A stretch of DNA of 64,000 nt from Actinacidiphila guanduensis (GTDB lineage Bacteria > Actinomycetota > Actinomycetes > Streptomycetales > Streptomycetaceae), in contig NZ_FNIE01000013.1 of NCBI RefSeq assembly GCF_900103985.1, positions 124,001 through 188,000 on the forward strand. Direction: 5' to 3'. Shown here one piece after another: positions 45,798-54,143 of the stretch. The notes beneath the pieces were generated by a model. The model saw nothing but the letters and a program-made list of their open reading frames with translations. It was not told the origin of the DNA and searched no databases. A program made the translations under genes and the position numbers. The number at the start of each line of letters is the position of its first letter. Position 1 is the first letter of the stretch.

Positions 45798-46181
45798 GTG
45801 CACTCGCATCTGAGCTTCGAGAACCCCACTGCTCTGCCTCACGAGGTGGTGGTTGAGACGATGGAGCGGGCCCTGGACGACCGCTCGGCGGAGGGCGAGG
45901 CGGCGAGGGTCCTGGTCGGGACCGCCTTGAACGATGACGACGCGGAGTTCGTCGAGCACTGGTGCGTGCAGATCGGGACGCGGGCGGTGCCGGGGAGTCC
46001 GCTGCTCGGGCTGGCGGGTCTATGCCTGGGACACGCCGCTCGACGCTTTGGGCGACTCAGCGACGAAGCCCTCGTGCTGGCGCAGTCGCTGGCGGTGCGG
46101 GCCGAGGCGGACCCTACGGACGTGGACGGTCGGGCTCTCGACGGCTATGACGACGTCCGGAGTTTCCTGGGCCTGTGGTGA
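45798..46181 (+). CDS. HEAT-like small protein, possible immunity protein
   Basis: A 127-residue soluble, acidic, alpha-helical protein. The segments EHWCVQIGTRAVPGSPLLGLAGLCLGHAARRFGRL resemble HEAT-like helix pairs found in small actinobacterial proteins often annotated as immunity proteins. I see no partner toxin in the neighbourhood. TAGTCT ends six bases before the GTG, suggesting a leaderless transcript. It stands alone between gene-poor gaps. Function unknown. Confidence 0.62.
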   Translation: MHSHLSFENPTALPHEVVVETMERALDDRSAEGEAARVLVGTALNDDDAEFVEHWCVQIGTRAVPGSPLLGLAGLCLGHAARRFGRLSDEALVLAQSLAVRAEADPTDVDGRALDGYDDVRSFLGLW

Positions 46182-46522
46182 CGCCGTTTGTCGCCGTTGC
46201 TGGTCGGGCCGCCCCTCGTGTACCGAAGTGTTCAGCTTAAGGGCAGATTTTCAGCCCGCCCGGACTGTGGGTGCTCATCTGGATGCCTCGGCATGAGACT
46301 CCGGGTAGTGGTGGCCGCTCGGGTCGTGGGCGGTGATCGAGCGCCTCGGCCCTTTGCCGCGACGGGGGCACGGGCCGGGGTGGGGGTGCGTGGAGGACGG
46401 TGGGGTGGCGCGTACGAGGGGACCTCGCTTGGTACTTGGTCACCCTCGTGGTCGCGGGCTGGTGCGGGTGGGCGGGGAAAATCGTTCGCGGGTGGGCACC
46501 CGGGCTGGGCTAGCCTGCGCGG
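46182..46522. other. 341-bp spacer without gene
   Basis: The stretch between the HEAT-like protein and the acetyltransferase carries no frame with convincing codon use. A locally AT-richer patch (TTCAGCTTAAGGGCAGATTTTCAG, around 46230-46253) may hold a promoter. TAGCCT at 46511-46516 fits a -10 for the acetyltransferase gene. Confidence 0.45.
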
Positions 46523-47080
46523 ATGACCGAACTGCGCACGTCACGTCTGGTGCTTCGGCCCTGGCGGGAGGCCGATCTCGTTCCCTGGGCCGCGATGAAT
46601 GCCGACCCGGAGGTGCGGGCCCACTTTCCCGGCACCCTCACCCGGGAGGAGAGCGCGGCCTCCGTTCGGCGGTTCCAGGCGGACCTGGAGGCGCGCTGCT
46701 GGGGCTGGTGGGCGCTCGAGGTCGCCGCCACGGGGGAGTTCATCGGCTTCGCCGGGCTCGACCCGGTGGACGACGACACGCCCGCGACCGGTGTCGAGGC
46801 CGGCTGGCGCCTCGCCCGTCATGCCTGGGGCCACGGCTACGCCACCGAAGCCGGTGACGCCGTCCTCGCCTGCGGTTTCCAGCAGCTCGCGCTTCCCGAG
46901 ATCCTCGCCGTCACCACTCGCGGCAATCACCGCTCCCAGGCCGTGATGCGCCGCCTCGGCATGACCCGCACCCCGGCCGACGACTTCGAGGACCTCACCG
47001 TCCCCGAGAACAGCCCCGTCCGCCACAACGTGATCTACCGCCTGGCGCGGGAGGAGTACCGGCCACCCGCCGGCGCGTGA
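46523..47080 (+). CDS. GNAT acetyltransferase, RimJ/RimL type
   Basis: A 185-residue GNAT protein. It starts LRTSRLVLRPWREADL, has GFAGLDPV, the acetyl-CoA region GWRLARHAWGHGYATEAG and NHRSQAVMRRLGM. RimJ/RimL relatives acetylate N-terminal amines of proteins or small amines. TAGCCT ends six bases before the ATG and no ribosome site is visible, so the transcript is probably leaderless. The substrate is unknown. Confidence 0.88.
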   Translation: MTELRTSRLVLRPWREADLVPWAAMNADPEVRAHFPGTLTREESAASVRRFQADLEARCWGWWALEVAATGEFIGFAGLDPVDDDTPATGVEAGWRLARHAWGHGYATEAGDAVLACGFQQLALPEILAVTTRGNHRSQAVMRRLGMTRTPADDFEDLTVPENSPVRHNVIYRLAREEYRPPAGA

Positions 47081-47235
47081 GCACTCCCTTCGGAACGGTG
47101 GGTGGCACCCCTTCGAAGCGGGTGCCGCCGCTCCCGTGGACCGGATCGCCCAGCCGGTGCCTACCGCCCGAGTCGGACGGGCCGGTGCGAAGGGTTGCGG
47201 TGGCGGGGTGGGGGGCTCGTGGGGAGGATGGGGGC

Positions 47236-48105
47236 GTGCCGTTCACGTTCAGCCACCCTGCCGCTGTATTGCCCCTGCTCAGGGACGGGCGGGGGCGCGG
47301 GCGGCTCGTGGCCTCCGCCCTGGTGGCCGGCTCGCTCGCGCCCGACGTGCCCTTCTTCGCCGACTCGCTGCTGCGCGGCAGCTATGGCTACGGCGCGCTC
47401 ACCCATCGGGTCTGGGCCGTGCCCACCGTGGACGTCGCTCTTGCCGCCGCGCTCGTGGCCGGCTGGCAGGCCGTACTGCGCGAACCCCTCGTCGAACTGC
47501 TGCCCGCGCGCTGGGCCGACGCCGCCGACGCGGCCACCGCGCCCTCCGGCCGTCCCCTCGACGTCCCGGGCGCGGCCTGGTTCGCACTGTCCGCGGCGAT
47601 CGGTGCCGCCACGCACGTGGGCTGGGACGCCTTCACGCACGGCGGGCGGATCGGCGTACGGCTGCTCCCCGTGCTCGACCGCACGGTCCACGGGCAGCCG
47701 GTGTACTCCCTTCTGCAGTACGGCTTTTCGGCCGCCGGACTGGCCGCGCTCGCCTGGCACCTGCCACGCACGCTGCGCCGTACGGCGGCACCGCGGCCGG
47801 TTGCCGAGCCGGTCGCCGACACCGCTCCCACCGCTCCTCCTACGCCCCTCACGACCGCGGCCCCTGCGTCCGTGTCCGCCCGCCCGCGCCTGTCGGCCCG
47901 TGCCAGGACCGCCGTCGCGGTGCTCGTCGCCGGTGCCACGCTCGCCGGAGCGGCCCAGCGCATCGCCCTCGGTGACGCCGGGTCCCTTCGTTCGGCCCGC
48001 CTCGGCGACCTGATTCCCCCGCTGTCCTTCGGTGGCGGCACCGGCGCCGCCCTCGGCCTCGCCCTGTCCACCCTGGCCACCCGCCGCGCGAAACCACCTC
48101 GTTGA
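47236..48105 (+). CDS. DUF4184-family membrane protein
   Basis: A 289-residue membrane protein. VPFTFSHPAAVLPLLR at the start is the DUF4184 signature, and HVGWDAFTHGG in the middle is conserved in these proteins. Four to five hydrophobic segments follow; a Pro/Thr/Ala-rich stretch (about 200-225) separates the last one. The His residues in FSHP, LTHR and FTHGG hint at a metal-dependent hydrolase-like fold, but function is unknown. The GTG at 47236 is chosen because the family starts there. Confidence 0.82.
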   Translation: MPFTFSHPAAVLPLLRDGRGRGRLVASALVAGSLAPDVPFFADSLLRGSYGYGALTHRVWAVPTVDVALAAALVAGWQAVLREPLVELLPARWADAADAATAPSGRPLDVPGAAWFALSAAIGAATHVGWDAFTHGGRIGVRLLPVLDRTVHGQPVYSLLQYGFSAAGLAALAWHLPRTLRRTAAPRPVAEPVADTAPTAPPTPLTTAAPASVSARPRLSARARTAVAVLVAGATLAGAAQRIALGDAGSLRSARLGDLIPPLSFGGGTGAALGLALSTLATRRAKPPR

Positions 48106-48244
48106 CCACCGTGCGGGCCCAAAGCGCCCGCGCAGCAACGGAGGTGGGCTGCGCCCGTGCGGTGCGGAGGCCCGGACAGTGCGTCGGCGCTCGTCCCTCC
48201 GGGCCGACCGCATCGTGCCCGCGCCGGGGCCATCGTGTGATGCC

Positions 48245-49090
48245 TCACTCGATGGCTGCCGTCGCCTTCCATGCCCCTGGGCGCATGCCTGTCGCCTTGG
48301 CGAAGAACACCGAGAAGTTGGACGCGTCGGGAAAGCCGAGCGCGGTGGCGCAGCGCGCTGCGGTGAGACGGTCGTGCGCGAGGAGCCGTTTGGCCTCCAG
48401 GACGATCCGGTCGACGATGTATGCCTTTGCCGTGCGGCCTGTGGCCTGCTGCACCGCTCGCGAGAGGGTGCGGGGCGCGTATCCCAGCGCACGGGCGTAG
48501 TAGCCGGCGTCATGGTGATGACGGAAATGCGTCTCGACGCTGGAGCGGAACAACCGGAACACCGGATGGGCGAGCGGTGCTTCGGCGTGCGGCGGCCGCA
48601 GCCGTGCGATGAGCGCGGAAAGCAGGATTTCGGGCAGTTCCGCGGAGAAGTCCTCGGGTGGGGCGGATGATTCGAGGAGGAGATGGCTGCGCGCGGTGTC
48701 GACGAACAGCCAGTCGGCGTCGGGGATCCTCCAGTGCGCGGCCGGGTCGGGCGAGGCGACGAGCTGCCGGGTGGCGTGGGTGACCGGCGCTGTCGGCACG
48801 AACAGCACGAGGTGCCCCGCCACATCACCGATGTCGTCCCACCGGTGTACCGCTCCGGGGGGAATCCACACCGCGGACCGCTCCATGAGCGGGTGGCGGA
48901 CGAAGTCCACCGTGACCGAGCCCAGCCCGGTGTCGATGACGGCGAGGACGTGGAAGTCGGCGCGCTGGGTGCCGCCGTCGTTCAGCTCGCGAAGGCGGTC
49001 GAACGTCATGGTCTCGACCGCGGCGGCGCGGTGCCCCGCAGGCTGGTAGGTCATCTGACGAATCACGCTCACGTGTCCATTTTTCACCAT
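48245..49090 (-). CDS. AraC-family transcriptional regulator
   Basis: A 281-residue regulator with an N-terminal cupin-like sensor (VWIPPGAVHRW) and a C-terminal double HTH (YYARALGYAPRTLSRAVQQ, then CATALGFPDASNFSVFFAKATG). The ATG at 49090 is preferred over an upstream TTG; its ribosome site is weak. It is divergent from the alpha/beta hydrolase gene 95 bp away, so it probably activates that gene. The inducer is unknown. Confidence 0.87.
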   Translation of the reverse strand: MVKNGHVSVIRQMTYQPAGHRAAAVETMTFDRLRELNDGGTQRADFHVLAVIDTGLGSVTVDFVRHPLMERSAVWIPPGAVHRWDDIGDVAGHLVLFVPTAPVTHATRQLVASPDPAAHWRIPDADWLFVDTARSHLLLESSAPPEDFSAELPEILLSALIARLRPPHAEAPLAHPVFRLFRSSVETHFRHHHDAGYYARALGYAPRTLSRAVQQATGRTAKAYIVDRIVLEAKRLLAHDRLTAARCATALGFPDASNFSVFFAKATGMRPGAWKATAAIE

Positions 49091-49185
49091 CGGCCGACCA
49101 GTCACGCCGATGGCTCGTCCGGATGCGGGACTTTCAATGGACTCACTGGGCAATCGCTCAGAACACCGATGGGAGAAGAGCCATC

Positions 49186-49998
49186 ATGAGCATGTCGCAG
49201 CAGACGCTACTGCCCGTTTACGACCATAGGCCGGGGACCGGACCGACCCTGGTGTTCCTGCATCACTGGGGCGGTTCCGCCCGCACCTGGGACCTCGTGG
49301 TCGACCGCCTCGTGGACCGTGACGTGCTCACGGTCGACTTCCGTGGGTGGAGCCGGTCGAGCGCTCTGCCCGGCCCCTACACGCTCGGTCAGCTCGCCGA
49401 CGACACTCTCGCCGTGCTCGCCGACGCGGGGGTCACCGACTACGTCCTGGTGGGACATTCGATGGGGGGCAAGGTCGCACAGCTGGTCGCGGCCGTTCGT
49501 CCTGCCGGCCTGCGCGGCATCGTCCTCGTCGGCTCCGGCCCGGCGAAGCCGGCCGCACAGATCACCCCCGAGTACCAGGAAGCCCTGTCGCACGCCTATG
49601 ACTCCGCCGAGTCCGTCGCCGGGGCACGGGACCACGTCCTCACCGCCACCGAGCTGCCCGCACCGGTCAAGGCGCAGATCGTGACCGACGCGCGGAGCGT
49701 CACCGAGGCCGCCCGCACCGAGTGGCCGCTTCGCGGTATCGCGCAGGACATCACCGAGCACACGCGCATGATCAGCGTTCCCGCCCTCGTCGTGGCCGGA
49801 GAGAAGGATCAGGTCGAACCCATCGACGTGCTCCGCGACAACCTGCTGCCCTACCTCTCCCGGGCCGACTTCGTGGTGATCCCGCACACCGGGCACCTGA
49901 TCCCGCTGGAAGCCCCGGCCGACCTTGTGGAGGCCATCACGGCCTTCGCACCGGGAGATCTCGAAACGCAACTGGAAACGGGCTACGGCCGCCCATGA
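49186..49998 (+). CDS. Alpha/beta hydrolase
   Basis: A 270-residue alpha/beta hydrolase. The oxyanion strand FLHHWGGSART, the nucleophile elbow GHSMGGK with Ser, and the late His in IPHTGHLIPLE are visible, with Asp in VAGEKDQVEP. The family covers esterases, haloperoxidases and ring-cleavage-product hydrolases. A GGGAGAAGAG ribosome site supports the ATG. Divergent AraC regulator suggests induction by its substrate. Confidence 0.88.
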   Translation: MSMSQQTLLPVYDHRPGTGPTLVFLHHWGGSARTWDLVVDRLVDRDVLTVDFRGWSRSSALPGPYTLGQLADDTLAVLADAGVTDYVLVGHSMGGKVAQLVAAVRPAGLRGIVLVGSGPAKPAAQITPEYQEALSHAYDSAESVAGARDHVLTATELPAPVKAQIVTDARSVTEAARTEWPLRGIAQDITEHTRMISVPALVVAGEKDQVEPIDVLRDNLLPYLSRADFVVIPHTGHLIPLEAPADLVEAITAFAPGDLETQLETGYGRP

Positions 49999-50082
49999 CC
50001 TGCCCAGGGGCGCCCTTGACGGTTGCCTGAGGGCAAAGCTGCTGTGGACGGCCGCGGTTGAGCGTGGGGACCCTGAACAGGG

Positions 50083-50982
50083 TCAGCAGGTGCGGTCCCT
50101 GTAGTGGGGGGAGGCGGGGGTTGTCAGGTCGCGGTCGCGGAGGACCAGGAGCGGGGGGCGGTTCCCGGCGCGGCACAGCGAGGCGAACGGGGTGCGGAGG
50201 TTGTCGGTGTACTCGACCTCGATGACGCGCTTGCCGTAGACCGCGGTGTACGCGCCGCACTCGTCGTAGACGTGGCACTCCTCGGCCACCGCGAAGTCGA
50301 AGCCCCAACTGCGGGCCGTACGCGAGGACTCGGCCGCGTTCTTCTGGGCGATGGCGAGGCCGGCGGCGTGCGCGGTGCGCACGTAGGCGCGGGCCAGGGC
50401 CTCGGTGGCGGACTCGGGGATGCGGTGGAAGCGGGTGAAGGTGTCGAGGTTGTCGATCTCGACGGCCTGGAAGCCCTTTGTGGCGCACGAGCGGATGACC
50501 GGTGCCAGGACGGCGAGGATGCCCGCCCGCTTGGCCGGGGTCGTCGGGTCCAGGATGTGCTCGCCCGGCCAGTCGGGATCGGAGACCGGCCGCCCGTCGC
50601 TGCCACGCAGCAGCAGCTCCGCCCGCGGCCCTGACCAGCGGGCGGCCTGGTCGGGCTGCGTCTGGAAGCCGTTGACGTAGCAGATGGAGTACGTGTGCGG
50701 CGCGGGCCGGTCCCCGGCGTCGCGTTCGACCACGGTGACGCCCTTGGGCGGCGGGTACGCCCCGCCCAACTGGTAGTCCACCGCACCCGTGGTGGGCAGC
50801 GGGGTGATCGCCGGACCGGGGCTGTGCGCGGGCGGGCCGGAACTGCGGGTCGGCGAGGCGGCCCCCTCGTCACCGGTGCCGGAGCCGCTGCCACCGCACC
50901 CCGTCAGCACCACCAGCGCGGTGGCCGCCAGCGCCCCCACCGCCGCCATGCGCGCGCGGTGCCGCCCAGGTTGCCGTTCCAT
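50083..50982 (-). CDS. GH114-like (endo-alpha-1,4-polygalactosaminidase) lipoprotein
   Basis: A 299-residue exported lipoprotein: LVVLTGCGG is the lipobox, followed by a Ser/Pro/Gly-rich linker of 40 residues. The domain has the TM1410/GH114 landmarks YQLGGAYPPP, ICYVNGF, GFQAVEIDNLD and AEECHVYDEC. Family members hydrolyse galactosamine-rich exopolysaccharide. It lies 61 bp downstream of the PIG-V gene on the same strand, suggesting joint envelope-polysaccharide work. Confidence 0.82.
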   Translation of the reverse strand: MERQPGRHRARMAAVGALAATALVVLTGCGGSGSGTGDEGAASPTRSSGPPAHSPGPAITPLPTTGAVDYQLGGAYPPPKGVTVVERDAGDRPAPHTYSICYVNGFQTQPDQAARWSGPRAELLLRGSDGRPVSDPDWPGEHILDPTTPAKRAGILAVLAPVIRSCATKGFQAVEIDNLDTFTRFHRIPESATEALARAYVRTAHAAGLAIAQKNAAESSRTARSWGFDFAVAEECHVYDECGAYTAVYGKRVIEVEYTDNLRTPFASLCRAGNRPPLLVLRDRDLTTPASPHYRDRTC

Positions 50983-51043
50983 ACCGTCCCATCGGCCGCG
51001 GGGCCACCGCGGCGGCGCCCCCTCGCCGGGAGCGTACCGGGTG

Positions 51044-52357
51044 TCAGCCGGCCCAGCGGCCGGTGAGGAACGCGAGGGCGAGCACCGTCGACAGCGGCGC
51101 GGCCGCGCACAGGTACAGGGTCTCCAGGCGCGGCCTGCGGGCGGTGGCCGCGGCGAGCGCCGTCCACAGCGGCCACCAGAGCAGGGTGGCCCGGGGGATG
51201 GACATGTACCAGTACGAGACGCACAGCGAGCCCAGGCCGAGCGCGGCATAGACCGCCTCCGGCCAGCGGCGGCGGACCAACAGCAGCGCCACCAGGGCGA
51301 GTCCGACCACCGCGGCGAGCAACTCGAACTGGAACTCCACCGCGTAGGGCGCCGCCTGGGTGTGCCCGAAGGCGGCCGTCCAGGTGTGGTGCCAGGCGGT
51401 CCACGGCGGGGTGAAGTCCCGGTACCAGCCGCGGTTCTCGGCGTGCTTCCAGGCCCACCAGTCGCCGGTGTGCGCGTGCAGGTAGGCCGCGTACGCCAAT
51501 GGGGACAGGGCGGGCAGCGCGAGCCAGGGCAGGGCGCGCAGCACCCATGCGGCCGTCGAGTGCCCCGACTCCCGTGCTCTGCGTGCGGGGTGGTCGCACA
51601 GGAACTGCACGCACATCGCTGCCACCAGGAAGACGCCGCTGATCCGCACCGCGCAGGCGAGGCAGGAAAGCAGCCCGGCCAGTGGCCAGTTGGCGCGGCG
51701 GGCGGCGAGCCAGGCGGGCAGCGCCAGCGCGAGGAACAGCGCCTCGGTGTAGCCGACGGCGAGGAAGAGCGCGCACGGCGAGAGCAGGAACAGCCGTACC
51801 GTGCGGCGCCCGTCGTCCACGCCGGGCAGGTCCAGCCGGGCGATCCGGGCGAGGGCGAGCACCGCGACCGCGCCGGCCGCGAAGGAGACGAGCAGCCCGG
51901 CCGCGGTCCAGTCCCGTACGACGGTGTGCGCGGCCCGCAGCACCAGGGGGAAGCCCGGGAAGAACGCCTCGCGGTTGTCCCAGCCGGTCGTGCCCGGCTG
52001 CGGGGCGCCGGCGGGGAAGTAGCCGTCCCTGGCTATGCGCAGGTAGTAGGACCAGTCCCACTGCTGCCAGGAGGAGAGCACCGGAGCCGGGTGCCGGGCC
52101 GAGCCGTCGGCGGGGAACAGCCAGCGCGCGCAGTAGGCGCACACCCACAGCCCCAGACGGGTGGCCGCGTAGAGCCACAGCACCTCGCGGTCGGCGGGGA
52201 GGAGACGGTGGGCGAGGCGGTCGGTCAGGCGGCGGGTGAAGTGGCGGGCGGGGGCGTGCGGCCCCTGCGGGCTCCGGCTGGGCACCGCCTCCGAACTGCC
52301 GTGCCGGGGACGGCTCGTGGCGGCCGGCCGCAGCGGCGCGGGTGGGACAGAGGGCAT
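51044..52357 (-). CDS. PIG-V-like GT-C mannosyltransferase
   Basis: A 437-residue polytopic membrane protein. After a 40-residue basic leader come about ten hydrophobic segments. The first loop has SSWQQWDWSYYLRIARDGYFP, a DxD-like WDW as in PIG-V/GPI mannosyltransferase-2 relatives; the sequence NREAFFPGFPLV follows. Such actinobacterial proteins probably use a lipid-linked mannose donor for envelope glycans. I chose the ATG at 52357 over the GTG/ATG 18 codons upstream because AAAGG is better placed. Confidence 0.82.
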   Translation of the reverse strand: MPSVPPAPLRPAATSRPRHGSSEAVPSRSPQGPHAPARHFTRRLTDRLAHRLLPADREVLWLYAATRLGLWVCAYCARWLFPADGSARHPAPVLSSWQQWDWSYYLRIARDGYFPAGAPQPGTTGWDNREAFFPGFPLVLRAAHTVVRDWTAAGLLVSFAAGAVAVLALARIARLDLPGVDDGRRTVRLFLLSPCALFLAVGYTEALFLALALPAWLAARRANWPLAGLLSCLACAVRISGVFLVAAMCVQFLCDHPARRARESGHSTAAWVLRALPWLALPALSPLAYAAYLHAHTGDWWAWKHAENRGWYRDFTPPWTAWHHTWTAAFGHTQAAPYAVEFQFELLAAVVGLALVALLLVRRRWPEAVYAALGLGSLCVSYWYMSIPRATLLWWPLWTALAAATARRPRLETLYLCAAAPLSTVLALAFLTGRWAG

Positions 52358-52599
52358 GGCGGGACGGCCTTTCGGGTGCGTCAGGGCGTACGGGACCGAC
52401 CGGTGGCGCACCGGTGGGCGGGTTGGGCGGGTGTGGGGGTGATGTCCGGTGGTCCGGAGGCGGGCCGTGCCCCGGGACCCGGGTTGCGGGAACTTCTACG
52501 GCGGGCGGCCTTGGTGGGGCGGTTCGTTCGGGGGCGGGGTGGCGGCTCGGAGGTTCGGCGGGCAGCTCCAACGCGGCTGTGAGTCGGGAGGGTTCCTGG

Positions 52600-52985
52600 G
52601 CGACGGCCCTACGGGTCAGGTGGGTACGAGCGTTGGGTGAACCGGGTGCTCGGGCGCTTGGGTGACCGGGTGGCGTGATCGGCAGGCGCGAACGCGACGC
52701 CATGTCGGGGCAGTTCGTCGGGCGATGGTCCAACTGCCCTGCGGGCCCCGAGCCGTACGAGCGTCGGTGCTTGGGTGGCCGGGTGGCCGGGTGGCCCGGT
52801 CGGCGGGGCCGAACGCGGGGCCACGCCGGGGGCGAGTTCTACCGGCCGTAGTCCAACTGCCCTACGGGTCCGGCCCGTACGAGCGCCGGGTGCTCGGTTG
52901 ACTGGGCGGCCCGGCGGCCCGCTCGGCTGATGCGCATACGAGGCCACGCCGAGACAGGTCCCGAACGCCCCTACGGGGACGGGCC
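52600..52985. repeat. Four degenerate tandem repeats of about 108-130 bp
   Basis: The anchor CCCTACGGG(T/G)C or CCCTGCGGG recurs at 52607, 52737, 52860 and 52968, each followed by G..CCGTACGAGCG-like bases in the first three. Between anchors are GAACGC...GGGGC/GCCACGCCG...AGTTC blocks. The unit is not a multiple of three throughout and codon bias is poor, so a protein is unlikely. The whole gap 52358-52987 (630 bp) holds no other gene. Confidence 0.65.
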
Positions 52986-52987
52986 GT

Positions 52988-53482
52988 TCATGGTGCCGTC
53001 GTCGGCAGGCCCGGCGAGGTGCTCGTGGTGTCGCCGCCCTCGCCGAGGGTGGAGGCCGCTCCGGTCGGCGGCGCCGTCGTACGGCCGGGGCCGTTGGAGG
53101 GTCCGGAGCTGCCCGCGGGCGCGCCCGACGTCGTGGGCGCGGTGCCGTCGCGGGTCGTGGACGCCGAAGGCGGCGCCGTCGCGGAGGATCGCCCGGTGGG
53201 GACCGAACTCGCCGTGGACCGCGGAGGGTTGCCGCCCGGCACGGCCGGACCGTCCGCCCCCTGGGCGGTCAGCGCGCCCACCGCCGCCAGCGAACCGGAC
53301 GCGACGACGCACACCGCCGCCGCGCACACCGCCAGCCGCGCCCGGCGCCGGGCCGTGCCGCGCGCCCTGATCGCGGCCGCCGGGGCGGGCCTGGCCTGGG
53401 CCCGGCCCACGTCCGCCGCCTCCTTGAACAAGGCGCGCAGCAGGTCGTCCGGCCCGCCGGGCCCCGCGTTCTGCTCAGACAC
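52988..53482 (-). CDS. Single-pass membrane partner of ECF sigma factor
   Basis: A 164-residue protein. Residues 1-50 are cytoplasmic (LLRALFKEAADVGRA), one helix follows (LAVCAAAVCVVASGSLAAVGAL), and the outer 90 residues are Ser/Thr/Pro/Gly-rich. It overlaps the sigma gene by eight bases. The zinc-binding HxxxCxxC of most ECF anti-sigma factors is absent. I infer an anti-sigma-like or signal-relay role. Confidence 0.72.
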   Translation of the reverse strand: MSEQNAGPGGPDDLLRALFKEAADVGRAQARPAPAAAIRARGTARRRARLAVCAAAVCVVASGSLAAVGALTAQGADGPAVPGGNPPRSTASSVPTGRSSATAPPSASTTRDGTAPTTSGAPAGSSGPSNGPGRTTAPPTGAASTLGEGGDTTSTSPGLPTTAP

Positions 53483-53972
53483 CGGACGCCTCCTCGTGCC
53501 GCGGATCGGGCAGGGTGCGCGCGAGCGCGGTGCGCCCGCGCGCGAGATGGGTCTTGACCGTGCTGGGGCTCGACTCCGTCTCGGCGGCGATCTGCTCGAC
53601 GCTCAGGTCGCACACGTAGTGCAGGGTCAGGACCCGCCGCTGCCGGGGCGGGAGCCCGCGCAGCGCCTCGACCAGCGCGAGGGAGTCAGGCCCGGGCTCC
53701 TCGGCGGCCGGCGGCGGGCCGCTGCGGCGCCAGGCGTCGGCCGTCCGGCGCGCGCTGCGCCACCGGCTCACCGCCAGCCGCCACGCGACCGTCCTGATCC
53801 ACGCCTCGGGCCCGCCGTCGCGGTGCAGCCGGTGCCGCCGGCTCCAGCCCCTGACGAACGCCTCCTGCACCACGTCCTGCGCCTCCTGCCGATCGCCGAG
53901 CATCACGTACAGCTGGCCCGTCAGCCGTGCGACCGTCTGCGCGTAGAACTCCTCGAACTCCTCGGCGGTCAC
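53475..53972 (-). CDS. ECF RNA polymerase sigma factor, SigE-family type
   Basis: A 165-residue sigma factor with regions 2 and 4 only. Region 2 has LGDRQEAQDVVQEAFVRGW and WIRTVAWRLAVSRWRSARR; region 4 has LPPRQRRVLTLHYVCDLSVEQIAAETESSPSTVKTHLARGRTAL. The GTG start and overlap with the membrane partner suggest a sigma/anti-sigma pair. Target promoters are unknown; the tandem repeats lie immediately downstream. Confidence 0.88.
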   Translation of the reverse strand: MTAEEFEEFYAQTVARLTGQLYVMLGDRQEAQDVVQEAFVRGWSRRHRLHRDGGPEAWIRTVAWRLAVSRWRSARRTADAWRRSGPPPAAEEPGPDSLALVEALRGLPPRQRRVLTLHYVCDLSVEQIAAETESSPSTVKTHLARGRTALARTLPDPRHEEASGV

Positions 53973-54143
53973 CCTGCGCTCCCGATCTCCCTGGTCTCAC
54001 CGCGCATACGCCGGCCGCGGGCCTCCCGGTCGACATCCCCCGCGCACTTTCGCTGTGACGTGGGTCACGGCCCCGTCTGCGGGCCGTCCGGGGAAGCGAA
54101 GCACACGCGGTGCGCGGGCCCCCGCCCTGGGCCGCCGCCTACG

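Noticed and set aside
45110..45829. Long open frame on the minus strand through the MarR downstream gap
   Set aside because: It covers the MarR 3' end on the opposite strand and the twin hairpins; composition is Arg/Pro/Ala-rich as expected for a shadow.
50069..50084. GACCCTGAACAGGGTC palindrome between the hydrolase and the GH114 gene
   Set aside because: A two-base loop makes it a weak hairpin and no gene start is near; the convergent layout could allow a terminator but evidence is thin.
52609..52947. Minus-strand open frame within the tandem repeat block
   Set aside because: It exists only because the repeats are GC-rich; the repeat period is not a multiple of three throughout.
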